From positions 639,501 to 703,500 of the forward strand of contig NZ_CP054475.1 of assembly GCF_025345565.1 (NCBI RefSeq): a stretch of DNA of 64,000 nt, in the 5' to 3' direction. The stretch's first letter is position 1, and each line of letters opens with the position of its first letter. Under the pieces are notes generated by a model that made no database searches, had not been told where the DNA came from, and worked only from the letters and a program-made list of their open reading frames with translations. This document shows, piece by piece, positions 44,398 to 53,665 of this stretch. Source of the DNA: Thalassolituus hydrocarboniclasticus (lineage in GTDB: Bacteria; Pseudomonadota; Gammaproteobacteria; Pseudomonadales; Oceanobacteraceae). The position numbers and the translations under genes were made by a program.

Positions 44398-45060
44398 TTA
44401 TTTCCAGAATCCGTTTTGCGCCAGAAACGCCTGGCTGATGCCAGTGTCCGGTGCCTGTTCGGCGCTGTTGTCCGGACGCAGTAACTGCTCCAGATAACGC
44501 GCAATAATATCGACTTCCAGGTGTACCTCACTGCCGGGTTGCAGACCGATTAAGGTGGTCTGCTGGGCGGTGTGCGGCACGATATTCAGCTCAAAGCCGT
44601 CGGCGCTTAATGCATTGGCGGTGAGGCTGACGCCATCAACCGTAACCGAGCCTTTGGCAGCGATGTATTTACGCAATGCCGCTGGCGCTTCGATGGTAAA
44701 GCGGATCGAGCGTGCATCGGCGCTGCGTTTTTTCACGATGCCGACGCCGTCAACATGGCCGGTAACCAGATGGCCACCCATGCGCGTGGTCGGCAGCATG
44801 GCTTTTTCCAGATTCACTTTGGTGCCCGCGCTCCAGCGTTCGATGTGGGTGTGCGCCAGTGATTCGCGCGACACATCGGCAATAAAGCCATTACCGGGCA
44901 GACCAACCACGGTCAGACAGACGCCGTTGGTGGCAATGCTGTCGCCGAGTTTGACATCGGCCAGGTCGAGTGTGCCGCTGTTGATCTGCAGCGTCAGGTC
45001 GCCCTGAGTGTTTTTAACTGAAGCAACGGTGCCGATGGCTTCAATGATTCCTGTGAACAT
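44398..45060 (-). CDS. ribE: Riboflavin synthase alpha chain
   Basis: 220 residues with two tandem lumazine-binding barrels: [15 protein letters not shown] begins the first, and [17 protein letters not shown] begins the second. NGVCLTVVG and [24 protein letters not shown] are the paired active-site strands. It dismutates two lumazines to riboflavin and the pyrimidine precursor. It sits between ribD and ribBX. The homologue in E. coli is named ribC (also ribE). Confidence 0.95.
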   Translation of the reverse strand: MFTGIIEAIGTVASVKNTQGDLTLQINSGTLDLADVKLGDSIATNGVCLTVVGLPGNGFIADVSRESLAHTHIERWSAGTKVNLEKAMLPTTRMGGHLVTGHVDGVGIVKKRSADARSIRFTIEAPAALRKYIAAKGSVTVDGVSLTANALSADGFELNIVPHTAQQTTLIGLQPGSEVHLEVDIIARYLEQLLRPDNSAEQAPDTGISQAFLAQNGFWK

Positions 45061-45079
45061 AAATTACTCGTTTCTTGCG

Positions 45080-45122
45080 CCGGACGTCAGACGTCGGACG
45101 TTAAGCATCAGACGTCGGACGC
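45080..45122. repeat. GACGTC-rich direct repeats at the ribD/ribE junction
   Basis: CAGACGTCGGACG occurs twice (near 45087 and 45109) with a related GGACGTCAGACG at about 45082. The right copy includes the last codons and stop of ribD, so the repeat has shaped the C-terminus of RibD. Confidence 0.7.
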
Positions 45123-46217
45123 CAGAGTCATCCTCAAATCATTACCGACCATACGTACATCCTGCCAGCGCCAGCGCAGCTGCTGCTCCATACGCTCAAG
45201 CCCTAAGGATAGCAGCGGTCGCGCCTCACTCCCGAGGATAGTCGGTGCGCAATACAGCACCAGCTCGTTGATCAGTCCGGCGGCGGCAAAGGCCCCTGCC
45301 AGCTGGGCGCCGCTTTCCAGCAGTACTTCGTTGCAGCCACGCTCGCCCAGTTCCGCCAGCAGCGCCGGCAGATCGACTTTATTCGCCACGGTCAGCGGTG
45401 CCTGCCAGATGCTGAGTGTGCCCAGCGACTCATCGCGGCTTACTTTGCAGCGCGCAGCATCGGCAACCGCCAGCAGGATATCGCCGGGCAGGGAGAATAT
45501 CTGTTCGTTGCCGCTCAGCCGTTGCTGTCCGTCAATAATCACCCGTAATGGCTGGCGCCACAGACGTTGTTCCTGTTCGATGCCGGTCTCAGCCGGGCGT
45601 ACGGTCATCGACGGGTTATCGGTTAATACGGAACCGGCGCCGGTAATTACCGCGCAGCTTTGCGCGCGCAGGCGCTGGACATCGGCACGGGCTGCCGCGC
45701 CTGTGATCCACTGGCTTTCACCACTGGCCATGGCGGTACGGCCATCCAGACTCTGCGCTAACTTGGCGCGAACCCAGGGCATGCCGCTGCGCATACGCTG
45801 CATAAAGCCTTTGTTCAGGTCGATGGCCTGAACTTCAAGGCAGGGAGTAATCACCTCGATACCGGCATCGCGCAGCAGGTTGTAGCCACGTCCGGCAACC
45901 AGCGGGTTAGGGTCGGAACAGGCGCCAACCACCCGTGCAACACCGGCCTTGATCAGGCCTTCGGCACAGGGCGGAGTGCGGCCATGGTGGCTGCAGGGTT
46001 CGAGGGTAACGTAAGCGGTGGCGCCACGGGCGTTATCGCCGGCCATGCGCAGGGCATGCACTTCGGCATGGGGCTCGCCGGCCTTCTGATGCCAGCCTTC
46101 GCCGACGATTTCGCCGTTATTCACAATCACACAGCCGACCCGCGGATTCGGGCTGGTGGAGTAACGCCCGAGCTCGGCCAGCTGCAGAGCGCGGGCCATA
46201 TAGAATTCGTGGTTCAT
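45108..46217 (-). CDS. ribD: Bifunctional riboflavin deaminase/reductase
   Basis: 369 residues. The N-terminal deaminase (about 1-145) has the zinc motif HAEVHAL and [11 protein letters not shown]. The C-terminal reductase (about 146-369) has [22 protein letters not shown] and the NADPH-binding strands up to [12 protein letters not shown]. It catalyses the second and third steps of riboflavin synthesis. Its ATG overlaps the stop of nrdR (ATGA). Its last codons run into a direct repeat. Confidence 0.96.
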   Translation of the reverse strand: MNHEFYMARALQLAELGRYSTSPNPRVGCVIVNNGEIVGEGWHQKAGEPHAEVHALRMAGDNARGATAYVTLEPCSHHGRTPPCAEGLIKAGVARVVGACSDPNPLVAGRGYNLLRDAGIEVITPCLEVQAIDLNKGFMQRMRSGMPWVRAKLAQSLDGRTAMASGESQWITGAAARADVQRLRAQSCAVITGAGSVLTDNPSMTVRPAETGIEQEQRLWRQPLRVIIDGQQRLSGNEQIFSLPGDILLAVADAARCKVSRDESLGTLSIWQAPLTVANKVDLPALLAELGERGCNEVLLESGAQLAGAFAAAGLINELVLYCAPTILGSEARPLLSLGLERMEQQLRWRWQDVRMVGNDLRMTLASDV

Positions 46218-46702
46218 GCTTCTTCTTCCTTACTGTCAGCGAGAGGGCTTAACGGTGAGGAAATGCGCTCGATTTCGGCGCGGAATTCATCCAGATCCTG
46301 GAAGCTGCGATAGACCGAGGCAAAGCGCACATAGGCCACCTGATCGAGCTGACGCAGTTCGGCCATCACGCATTCGCCCAGAATACGGCTGGGGATTTCG
46401 CGTTCGCCGGTGGCGCGCAGTTTTTGTTTGATACGGACAATGGCGGCTTCAACGTCTTCGACACTGACCGGGCGCTTTTCCAGCGCGCGGTGAATACCGG
46501 AACGGAGTTTGTCTTCGTTGAAGGGTTCGCGGGTGCCGTCTTGTTTGATGATGCGTGGCATCACCAGTTCGGCACTTTCGAAGGTGGTAAAGCGTTCGCC
46601 ACAGCTGATGCATTCCCGTCGGCGTCGGATTTGCTCACCATCGGCAACCAGGCGTGAATCAATAACTTTGGTTTCCGGGTGAGTACAGAACGGGCAATAC
46701 AT
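46214..46702 (-). CDS. nrdR: Transcriptional repressor NrdR
   Basis: 162 residues. The zinc ribbon [42 protein letters not shown] is followed by an ATP-cone (residues about 49-139) that senses ATP/dATP and represses ribonucleotide reductase genes. It heads the riboflavin cluster. In many relatives glyA lies directly upstream; here four unrelated genes' worth of sequence intervenes and glyA is at 49458. Confidence 0.97.
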   Translation of the reverse strand: MYCPFCTHPETKVIDSRLVADGEQIRRRRECISCGERFTTFESAELVMPRIIKQDGTREPFNEDKLRSGIHRALEKRPVSVEDVEAAIVRIKQKLRATGEREIPSRILGECVMAELRQLDQVAYVRFASVYRSFQDLDEFRAEIERISSPLSPLADSKEEEA

Positions 46703-46793
46703 AACTGGTAAAGAGCGACTCAGGTGAGCTTAAAGAGGGCGGATTCTAAAGGATTTGCGCTGGCGGCGCCAGAGGCCGGGCGCTTTCCGGATA

Positions 46794-46827
46794 CACTGAC
46801 AGCCGCGGCTGAGGGCGGCTGTCAGTG
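46794..46827. repeat. Perfect 12-bp stem-loop after the ferritin-like gene
   Basis: CACTGACAGCCG (46794-46805) pairs with CGGCTGTCAGTG (46816-46827) around a ten-base loop. There is no T tract on the minus strand after it. The stem shares CTGACAGCCG with the palindrome at 28239-28256. Confidence 0.6.
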
Positions 46828-46848
46828 GTGCAACGGTTTAGGCGGGGC

Positions 46849-47748
46849 TTAAGCGCGTTGCGGGTTTTTGATCTGATCGGCGAGCATGCCGTCTTTACCC
46901 AGCAGTTTCTCACGCCAGTCGTCCAGTAATTGCACGGTGTCGTGGTCATTCGGGTGGAAGCCGGGCTTAAAGAAGTCCAGATACTGCGGCAGCAGTTTCG
47001 GGAACAGGCCTTTCGGGCTCCACAGGTACCAGAAACCTTTCAGGTTGCCCCAGATATCAAACAGCTTGCGGTCGGCCCAGAGCATACGGATATGGCCGAT
47101 GCCCACCACGGTAAAGAAGAAGAAGGTAACAATCAGCATGGTCAGTACGCGGGTGAAATAGCCACCACCGACCAGGTTGTACACATCGTAGGCTACGATT
47201 TTGTGTTCGTTTTCTTCCAGCGCGTGCCACATCCACAGCTTCAGGGCTTCCGGGTCCTGAATATTGGACTGGTGCGATGGGTCACGCAGCAGCTGTTCAG
47301 CCAGAATCGCGGTGTAGTGCTCCAGCGCCACGGTAATGGCCAGCTGGATTTTCTTTGGCAGGGCTTTACGCGCAAAGCGCAGCAGAATACCCAGATCGCG
47401 GTCGAGGTTGTTGGCCGGGAAGCCGTGTTTCTCGGCCAGATCGTTAAAGGCTTTGTGTTCTTTGCTGTGCATCGCTTCCTGACCGATAAAGCCGGATACC
47501 TGGGCTTTCAGCAGCGGGTCGGTGATGTCTTTGCGATAGTTGCGCACAGAGTCAACGAAGAAGGTTTCGCCTTCCGGGAACAGGGTCGACAGGGTGGACC
47601 AGAACGTGGTCAGAAACGGGCTGTCTTTGTACCAGTAACGCTTGGTGTCATCTGCGAATTCGAAGTCCATACGACGTGGCGGGATGTTAGCCTTGGCTCC
47701 GGCAGTCTGACGGACAGTGCCAGCATCGGCAGTGCTTGCATGAGTCAT
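46849..47748 (-). CDS. Predicted metal-dependent hydrolase family (PF10118-type), membrane-associated
   Basis: 299 residues. The body has ferritin-like metal motifs in the right order: FIGQEAMHSKEHKAF (about 87-101), ALEHYTAIL (about 140-148) and WHALEENEHKIVAYD (about 174-188), each with Glu and His that could ligate two metals. A hydrophobic stretch, VLTMLIVTFFFFTVVGIGHIRML, follows at about 200-222. The family is annotated as metal-dependent hydrolase, but the reaction is unknown; a di-iron oxygenase is as likely. It is a single gene between nrdR and a small hypothetical. Confidence 0.82.
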   Translation of the reverse strand: MTHASTADAGTVRQTAGAKANIPPRRMDFEFADDTKRYWYKDSPFLTTFWSTLSTLFPEGETFFVDSVRNYRKDITDPLLKAQVSGFIGQEAMHSKEHKAFNDLAEKHGFPANNLDRDLGILLRFARKALPKKIQLAITVALEHYTAILAEQLLRDPSHQSNIQDPEALKLWMWHALEENEHKIVAYDVYNLVGGGYFTRVLTMLIVTFFFFTVVGIGHIRMLWADRKLFDIWGNLKGFWYLWSPKGLFPKLLPQYLDFFKPGFHPNDHDTVQLLDDWREKLLGKDGMLADQIKNPQRA

Positions 47749-48100
47749 AACTGATTCCTTTGATACTTTTATTGTTGTTCGGATGTTCGGGCCTGTCGGC
47801 AGGCCTTAGTCAATGTCAGCGTATTAAACGCCTGCGGGAGGGAGGGGTGAAGGTAGCAATCGGTCAATATTCAGTGGGGGGGGCTGGTGCGGGTCAGACA
47901 GGATAATCGGCTGTTATGGCAGAAAATAACCCTGAGCTGTCCGGGATGTGAACGAAAGGCGCTGAACGGCTCTTTTCCGCGTCATTTCCGCCATCTTCTG
48001 GTACAGCTGTCTGGATTACTCCCGGGTTCAAATCAGCCAATGGCTGTTTTGACGGAGATGCGGCACAAACGCCCCGCACTCAGCATGGGCGTTAATTTTA
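47749..48100. other. Intergenic region upstream of the ferritin-like gene
   Basis: About 350 bases with no convincing gene. GGCCTG-N4-CAGGCC near 47790 forms a small hairpin, and a G8 run lies at about 47877-47884. The promoter of the gene ending at 46849 should lie at the left edge. Confidence 0.45.
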
Positions 48101-48448
48101 TCAGTTAGCGGCGGAAGTCAGATCGGGATGGCTCTGAAACAGGCGCTCCAGATGAACGTCCAGAGCGTCGGTGCGGGTCTGGTAATCTTCGATATGGCCC
48201 CAGCTCATAAATATGCTGGAGTTAAAGCCCTGACTGATGTCGTTGAAATAGACACAGGTTTTGCCAAATACCGCCACTACCCAGAAGCCACAGCCTTCAT
48301 CGCCCCAGGGATGCTGTTGCCAGAGTTCCGGCAATGGCAACCGGATCAGTCGCCAGATCTGGTGCAGTGCGGGGTCCAGCTGTTGCTCGGCATGACGAAG
48401 CATGGCGGCCAGATGCCGTTCGGTTACCGGAGTCCAGTGCTTGCTCAT
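48101..48448 (-). CDS. Small hypothetical protein
   Basis: 115 residues from ATG 48448 (MSKHWTPVTERHLAAML). Soluble, with a Trp/Phe-rich core (GFWVVAVFGKTCVYFNDISQGFNSSIFMSWGHIEDY) and a short helical end. No domain is recognised. The frame is preserved to a TAA, and the composition looks coding. It lies about 100 bases after the periplasmic binding-like gene on the same strand. Confidence 0.65.
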   Translation of the reverse strand: MSKHWTPVTERHLAAMLRHAEQQLDPALHQIWRLIRLPLPELWQQHPWGDEGCGFWVVAVFGKTCVYFNDISQGFNSSIFMSWGHIEDYQTRTDALDVHLERLFQSHPDLTSAAN

Positions 48449-48549
48449 GATATGGCATCTCTTTGTGGATAACGGATACAGCAAGGTGCTGCCTGCTTAT
48501 GTAGCACCCTATGACAAAGCTGTGACAGAGAGATGACTGTGTTGTGTGC

Positions 48550-49245
48550 TTAATCGCTATCCAGCGGAGGTAGCTGCAGCAGGGCATCATTGATTTTCCG
48601 GGCGAGTGCCGGTTGCTCCTGCAGCACGCTATGGGCGATATACAGGCCGAAAGGCTGCACCAGTTCAGGCTGCTCGGTAAACAGCGTGGCCGGCAGCCCC
48701 TGTCGGCGTATTTCTTCCCGCATTACCTTACGTGCAACAAAGGCGGCGCTGACGCGCCCGTCAGTAAGCAGGCTGATCAGGTCAGCGGCCTGATGGACAG
48801 TATGCAGCGGACCGCAGCCCTGCTGCTCCAGCCAGTACTGAGTGTTTGTATTAATAATGGTTACTGTCGGGCTTTGGCACAGCACGGGCTTTTTCCCGAC
48901 AAAGTAGAACCAGCTCCAGCGGTTGAGCATCAATGGCCCGAAAAAGTGTGCGTACTCGCTGCGCTTGTTATTGGGGCTGGCGATAAAGAAGCCGTCAACA
49001 TCGCCAGCCTCCAGTTCTGCCAGAGCGCGACCATAATTTGGGACGGGCACGATACGGTATTCAATCCCGGCAATGGTCAGCAGCTGTTGCAGGCGTATTA
49101 CTCCGGTTCCATCGGGCTGGCCCTCAGCATTGAGGTAGGAATAGGGCGGAAAATAGGGCATTGCCAGAGTTAACGGACGGGCCTGTGCCGGATTGCCACA
49201 CAGCAACAGCAGCAACAGGCAGGGAATCAGGGCCGGTAGTGGCAT
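48550..49245 (-). CDS. Periplasmic solute-binding-like protein (SBP_bac_3 type)
   Basis: 231 residues with a signal peptide (MPLPALIPCLLLLLLCGNPAQA). LTLAMPYFPPYSYLNAEGQPDGTGVIRLQQLLTIAGIEYRIVPVPNYGRALAELEAGDVDGFFIAS matches the two-domain family 3 binding fold. GRVSAAFVARKVMREEI is in the second lobe. No permease or ATPase is adjacent; such orphan proteins sometimes feed sensor kinases or act as free enzymes or sensors. The ligand is unknown. Confidence 0.75.
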   Translation of the reverse strand: MPLPALIPCLLLLLLCGNPAQARPLTLAMPYFPPYSYLNAEGQPDGTGVIRLQQLLTIAGIEYRIVPVPNYGRALAELEAGDVDGFFIASPNNKRSEYAHFFGPLMLNRWSWFYFVGKKPVLCQSPTVTIINTNTQYWLEQQGCGPLHTVHQAADLISLLTDGRVSAAFVARKVMREEIRRQGLPATLFTEQPELVQPFGLYIAHSVLQEQPALARKINDALLQLPPLDSD

Positions 49246-49395
49246 GGCTTGGGTATCTCGTCATCTGAGTTCGTGCTTTAAGCTTAGGCCAGGCTGTCAG
49301 CAGTGCCGTTTTTGCTGTCGATAAAGGGCCGTTTTGTTTTATAAAAGTCACATATGGCACCCCATGCTCAGGGCTGGAGAGTCATAACGGCAGCA

Positions 49396-49434
49396 TAAAA
49401 AAACCGCCGGGTGCAGGCACCGGGCGGTTTTTTT
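49396..49434. terminator. Terminator of glyA
   Basis: An A7 run, the stem ACCGCCGGGTGC (49402-49413) against GCACCGGGCGGT with one mismatch, and a T7 run. Read on the minus strand it terminates glyA; it may also act on the plus strand. Confidence 0.88.
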
Positions 49435-49457
49435 ACAGCGGAAGTATCAGTCGGGGC

Positions 49458-50720
49458 TTATTTGTAAACCGGGAACTGTTCGCACAGGGCAACAACCTTG
49501 GCTTTTACTTCGGCTTCAACGGCGTCGGAGTTGCCGTTTTCCAGACCGTTCAGTACATCACAGATCCAGCCAGCCAGCTCAGTTGCCTGAGCTTCTTTGA
49601 AGCCGCGGCTGGTGATGGCCGGAGAACCGATACGCAGACCAGAGGTTACGAACGGAGAGCGTGGGTCGTTAGGTACAGAGTTTTTGTTCACAGTGATGTT
49701 GGCGCGACCCAGAGCGGCGTCAGCGTCTTTACCTGTGTACTCTTTACCGATCAGATCCACCAGGAACAGGTGGTCATCAGTGCCACCGGATACCACGTTA
49801 ATACCGCGTTCGATAAAGGTTTTGGCCATGGCCTGAGCGTTCTTCACTACCTGAGCCTGGTAGGCTTTGTACTCGTCAGACATCGCTTCTTTGAAGCACA
49901 CCGCTTTGGCCGCGATAACGTGCATCAGCGGGCCGCCCTGGGATTCAGGGAATACCGCGAAGTTCAGCTTCTTGTTCAGCTCTTCGTCTTCGTTGGCCAG
50001 AATCAGACCACCACGCGGACCGCGCAGGGTTTTGTGAGTCGTGGTGGTTACCACGTCAGCAATACCAACCGGAGACGGGTAAACGCCAGCGGCGATCAGA
50101 CCGGCAACGTGGGCCATATCAACGAACAGGTAAGCGCCCACTTCGTCGGCGATGGTGCGGAAACGCGCCCAGTCAACCACACGGCTGTAAGCAGAGAAGC
50201 CGGCAACGATCATTTTTGGCTTGTGTTCACGCGCCAGACGCTCAACTTCGGCGTAATCGATTTCGCCGGTTTCCGGGTTCAGACCGTACTGAACAGCGTT
50301 ATAAACGCGGCCCGAGAAAGATACCGATGCACCGTGAGTCAGGTGGCCACCGTGTGCCAGGCTCATACCCAGAATGGTATCGCCAGGCTGACACAGGGCG
50401 AAGTAAACCGCCGCGTTGGCCTGAGAACCGGAGTGTGGCTGTACGTTGGCGTAGCCTGCACCGAACAGTTCTTTGGCGCGGTCGATGGCCAGCTGTTCGA
50501 TCACGTCAACGTGCTCACAACCACCGTAGTAACGCTTGCCCGGATAACCTTCGGCGTACTTGTTGGTCAGCTGGGAGCCCTGAGCTTCCATTACCCGTGG
50601 GCTGGTGTAGTTTTCGGAGGCGATCAGCTCAATGTGATGCTCCTGACGGGCATCTTCGGCTTTCATCGCTGACCACAGTTCCGGGTCAAAATCCGCTATG
50701 TTCATATCACGGCTAAACAT
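49458..50720 (-). CDS. glyA: Serine hydroxymethyltransferase
   Basis: 420 residues, PLP enzyme that interconverts serine and glycine with tetrahydrofolate, the main one-carbon source. [45 protein letters not shown] is the N-terminal signature, and the Schiff-base Lys is in [19 protein letters not shown] 50720 follows GAGGAAGC; an internal Met at residue 6 is a weaker alternative. In relatives it is usually just upstream of nrdR. Confidence 0.97.
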   Translation of the reverse strand: MFSRDMNIADFDPELWSAMKAEDARQEHHIELIASENYTSPRVMEAQGSQLTNKYAEGYPGKRYYGGCEHVDVIEQLAIDRAKELFGAGYANVQPHSGSQANAAVYFALCQPGDTILGMSLAHGGHLTHGASVSFSGRVYNAVQYGLNPETGEIDYAEVERLAREHKPKMIVAGFSAYSRVVDWARFRTIADEVGAYLFVDMAHVAGLIAAGVYPSPVGIADVVTTTTHKTLRGPRGGLILANEDEELNKKLNFAVFPESQGGPLMHVIAAKAVCFKEAMSDEYKAYQAQVVKNAQAMAKTFIERGINVVSGGTDDHLFLVDLIGKEYTGKDADAALGRANITVNKNSVPNDPRSPFVTSGLRIGSPAITSRGFKEAQATELAGWICDVLNGLENGNSDAVEAEVKAKVVALCEQFPVYK

Positions 50721-50860
50721 CAGAGCTTCCTCACACAGGGTGGTAGAAAAGGGGGTTAAAATCAGAAGGGCGGCATTCTAGCGCAAACTGCGCCGTCTGG
50801 CACTTGAGAAGGTGTCATTATCGGCGTGAACTGCGCTCATCTGAGCAAGGAAAAATATGA

Positions 50861-50889
50861 CCGTATGGTCAGGAAAACTGACCATACGG
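50861..50889 (-). terminator. Rho-independent terminator of the ubiquitin-like gene
   Basis: CCGTATGGTCAG (50861-50872) pairs perfectly with CTGACCATACGG (50878-50889) around GAAAA. On the minus strand the stem is followed by TCATATTTTTCC, giving a moderate T tract just past the stop of the gene at 50908. Confidence 0.8.
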
Positions 50890-50907
50890 AGACGCCTGCA
50901 GGAATCG

Positions 50908-53424
50908 TCAGTGGCCGGCCGGTGCCATAAAGTGCCACTCAATTCCGATGCCGGCATAGTGGCGTGGCTGGTTATCGAATTCAAAACGCTGCACTTCGGT
51001 GGTTAAGCCGAAGTCCGGACGCAGCTGATACTTTGTTCCTATTCCCCAGTAGACGTCTGTGCCTGAGTCGGACAGGTTTTCGGTGCGGTCGCCCGGTGCT
51101 GTAATGCTGCGGTAACTGGCCTGCCAGTGGAACAGTCCCAGTCTGGCGCGCACATACAGAAGCCCGGACAGAGGGTAATCCCACGCGCCTGACAGAGCGA
51201 TGCCATGGCCACCCTCCGGATGCACTGCGGTTAAGCGGCGAATCGCATCGCGGCTGCTCAGTTGCAGATCGACCTGGCCAAGATCGGTATAGGACAACCC
51301 GGCCGACAGGCGTTCATTAAAGCGATAGCCAAGACCAATACTGCCTGCGGATTGCGTCGCATCTGAACTTTCGAGTTGTACATCATCGTTGTACTGCGCC
51401 AGTTGCTGGCGGATATCCTGACGGCGCATAGGGGAGTGAGCGATACCACCACTCAGGCTCAGGTAAAGGTTATCGGCAATCTTGGCCGGTACAGCCCGCG
51501 AGTCTGCACTGCTGACGCCACTGACCAGAAGCAGTGCCAGCACTGCGCTTGCCTGTGCTTTGCGGTGACGAAGCAGGCCGATAAAACTCAGCAAAACGGC
51601 CCATGGCCAGGCCAGTGAGCCTGCTGCCGCGCGGGTATGGACGCTGGTGCGGCTGGTGGTGATGCCGCCCGGATCAACAATCCGGCCATTGATTTCACCG
51701 TCGGCATCATTCGGGCCGCCGTCTTCGATGGTCAGCTGCACGCAATGGTGTCCTGCGTTTAAACCGTCCTGATAACGGCTATCTCCCGGAGGGGGACACA
51801 AACCCGCTTCGCCCGGCGCCGATTGCAGGCGGTTGTTGCTGTCTTCGCTGTAGTTGTACCAGCGGCCGTTGAGGTATTTGCGATAGCTGGCACGTTCCGG
51901 CAGAGGGGCCAGCTGAGGCATTACGATGCTGACGGCTTCTCCGGCCAGCGGCATGTTGGAAACGACAAAATCAAACACCCCGGAAGCATACTGATAGCCG
52001 TTGTCTGTCAGCTCCGGGCGGGCCGGATCTAACAGCGGGCTGTATTCGCCGCTGTCTGCGCCGTAGACATTCAGCGCAATATGCAGGCCGGGTTCGGTCT
52101 CAACAAACCAGGCGCCTGCCGCCGGAGCATTGTGTAATGGGTACATCGCCAGCAGATTGCTGGCGCTGGTGGCGTCGGCGAAGTCGGGAATGCCATCGCC
52201 ATCGCTGTCGCCGGCCCCTTCACTGGCGTCATCAATGCCATCGCCGTCACTGTCTGTGCCGGCGTTCAGAACAGGCAGTTGCTCAACCAGCGTCAGTATT
52301 AACGCAGCGCTGCGGTATTGTGGTGCGGCACTATCGTCCAGCACTTCAACCTGAATGGCATAGCTGCCGGGGCTCAGTTGCGCGGCATCGAACTGAAAAC
52401 GGTTGGCGGATACTTCACCGCGAATCACACCGCTATCCCACTCCAGCGTGTGACTGCTGCCGGAGTCTGAGAACGTTGCGCTGACGGTGATCAGACCTGA
52501 GTCCGGCGTGAACAGCTGCTGCGGCCGGGAGGGGGTGCTGTTGGCTGCGGCAGTCAGTTGAATGCTGGCGGCCTGACTGGCTTCATCGATATATACCGTG
52601 TGGCGGGTTTTCGCCCCTTTGCTGGCCGCGCTGATCGTGTCCAGTGTGATGATCAGGGTTTCCAGATTTTCAGCGCTGGCGTCTGCGGTGATATCAATAT
52701 TCAGCTCACCATAGCGGCCGCTGTTAATGACCAGTGTGCCGGCCTGAGCGTTATGGTCGTCGTTGTAAACCGACGTCCCGGAAATACTGAAAGTGGCCTC
52801 GACCGGATAAGCGGGCGCATCACCATTCAGGTGTAAGGCCACCTTAACCTGTTTGCCTTCGTTGGTGCGCTGATCCGGTGCCCAGTTGGCCAGAGGCAGA
52901 ATATTAAGGGTTTGCAGCTGCTGAGCCTGATTGCCCAGACCATCTTCCGCGGTCCAGGTCAGTATGTGTTGTCCTGGCGCCAGCCATTCTGATGACAGAT
53001 CGTGCTGTACCGGCAGCGCTGTGCCATCACTATCGTGAGCGCTGACCAGATTTTCAGGCAGTTGGGTGAGCAAACCACTGGCATTCAGGGTGACGGTTTC
53101 TTCCAGAGTGAAACTGATGGGTGATTTTATAAGCAGGTGCAGGGTGCTTTCTTTCCGGATGTTGTAATCCGATAACGAGCGTCCATCCTCAAGCATTTTT
53201 CCTGCAAAGATCAGGCTCTGTTGGTCGGGAGGGATGCCCTCTTTGTCCTGAATTTTGGCTTTGACATTTTCAATGGAGTCACTGGCTTCAACATCAAGCG
53301 TGAGGGTTTTTCCTGCAGGCGTTTTCACAAAAATCTGCATGGCCATCGTGGGAACGCTGAACAGCATAATCATAAACATCAGCGCGAATTTTGCGCTGAA
53401 TCGGGTGAGGCATTGCTTTGCCAT
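50908..53424 (-). CDS. Exported ubiquitin-like multidomain outer-membrane protein
   Basis: 838 residues from ATG 53424. The signal peptide 1-28 ends VPTMA. Mature residues 29-98 (bases 53131-53340) are a ubiquitin fold: [18 protein letters not shown], then [45 protein letters not shown]. By eye 59 of 70 positions equal human ubiquitin; Lys 6, 11, 27, 29, 33, 48 and 63, Ile44 and His68 are kept, Leu8 is Pro, and there is no LRGG tail. Then come Ig-like and Calx-beta-like regions, Asp repeats [18 protein letters not shown] (about 386-417), a choice-of-anchor-U-like region (about 420-600, [19 protein letters not shown]), a GlyGly-CTERM-like [20 protein letters not shown], a second hydrophobic stretch, and an OmpA-like beta-barrel (about 650-838) ending HF plus a short tail. 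It is probably surface-exposed and anchored by the barrel. Confidence 0.92.
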   Translation of the reverse strand: MAKQCLTRFSAKFALMFMIMLFSVPTMAMQIFVKTPAGKTLTLDVEASDSIENVKAKIQDKEGIPPDQQSLIFAGKMLEDGRSLSDYNIRKESTLHLLIKSPISFTLEETVTLNASGLLTQLPENLVSAHDSDGTALPVQHDLSSEWLAPGQHILTWTAEDGLGNQAQQLQTLNILPLANWAPDQRTNEGKQVKVALHLNGDAPAYPVEATFSISGTSVYNDDHNAQAGTLVINSGRYGELNIDITADASAENLETLIITLDTISAASKGAKTRHTVYIDEASQAASIQLTAAANSTPSRPQQLFTPDSGLITVSATFSDSGSSHTLEWDSGVIRGEVSANRFQFDAAQLSPGSYAIQVEVLDDSAAPQYRSAALILTLVEQLPVLNAGTDSDGDGIDDASEGAGDSDGDGIPDFADATSASNLLAMYPLHNAPAAGAWFVETEPGLHIALNVYGADSGEYSPLLDPARPELTDNGYQYASGVFDFVVSNMPLAGEAVSIVMPQLAPLPERASYRKYLNGRWYNYSEDSNNRLQSAPGEAGLCPPPGDSRYQDGLNAGHHCVQLTIEDGGPNDADGEINGRIVDPGGITTSRTSVHTRAAAGSLAWPWAVLLSFIGLLRHRKAQASAVLALLLVSGVSSADSRAVPAKIADNLYLSLSGGIAHSPMRRQDIRQQLAQYNDDVQLESSDATQSAGSIGLGYRFNERLSAGLSYTDLGQVDLQLSSRDAIRRLTAVHPEGGHGIALSGAWDYPLSGLLYVRARLGLFHWQASYRSITAPGDRTENLSDSGTDVYWGIGTKYQLRPDFGLTTEVQRFEFDNQPRHYAGIGIEWHFMAPAGH

Positions 53425-53665
53425 AATTATTCTCAGAGGGAGGGATAAAAGGTGCTGGGGCATAGTTTAGCGTTTCGTTGTGCTGGAATTGTGTACATTT
53501 GTTTGGCTTTTATAACGATCAGAAACAAGCAGCAGGCAACAGACAAAGACTTATGCCGCGACCTTTGTCACAAGAGTGAATAAAACTACACGACGTTACC
53601 TGTCCTTACAGATACCCACCGAAGAGTGATCCATACTGATTGCAGCCAGCCATGACAGGTGCCGT
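53425..53665. promoter_or_regulatory. Divergent promoter region of the ubiquitin-like and cytochrome-like genes
   Basis: A 241-base spacer must hold the promoters of both divergent genes. The ubiquitin-like gene has a GAGA ribosome site and the lipoprotein gene a weak one. No clear operator palindrome was found. The frame of the ubiquitin-like gene extends to 53463, but that start has no ribosome site. Confidence 0.45.

Noticed and set aside
46930-47754. 274-codon plus-strand frame opposite the ferritin-like gene
   Set aside because: Antisense shadow; the minus-strand protein has ordered Glu/His motifs and a membrane segment.
49770-50672. 300-codon plus-strand frame opposite glyA
   Set aside because: glyA is unmistakable on the other strand; long antisense frames are expected from its codon bias.
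53131-53340. Contamination of the assembly by eukaryotic DNA as an explanation of the ubiquitin match
   Set aside because: The domain is in frame within a long bacterial-type exported protein, with a signal peptide directly before it and codon use like its surroundings.
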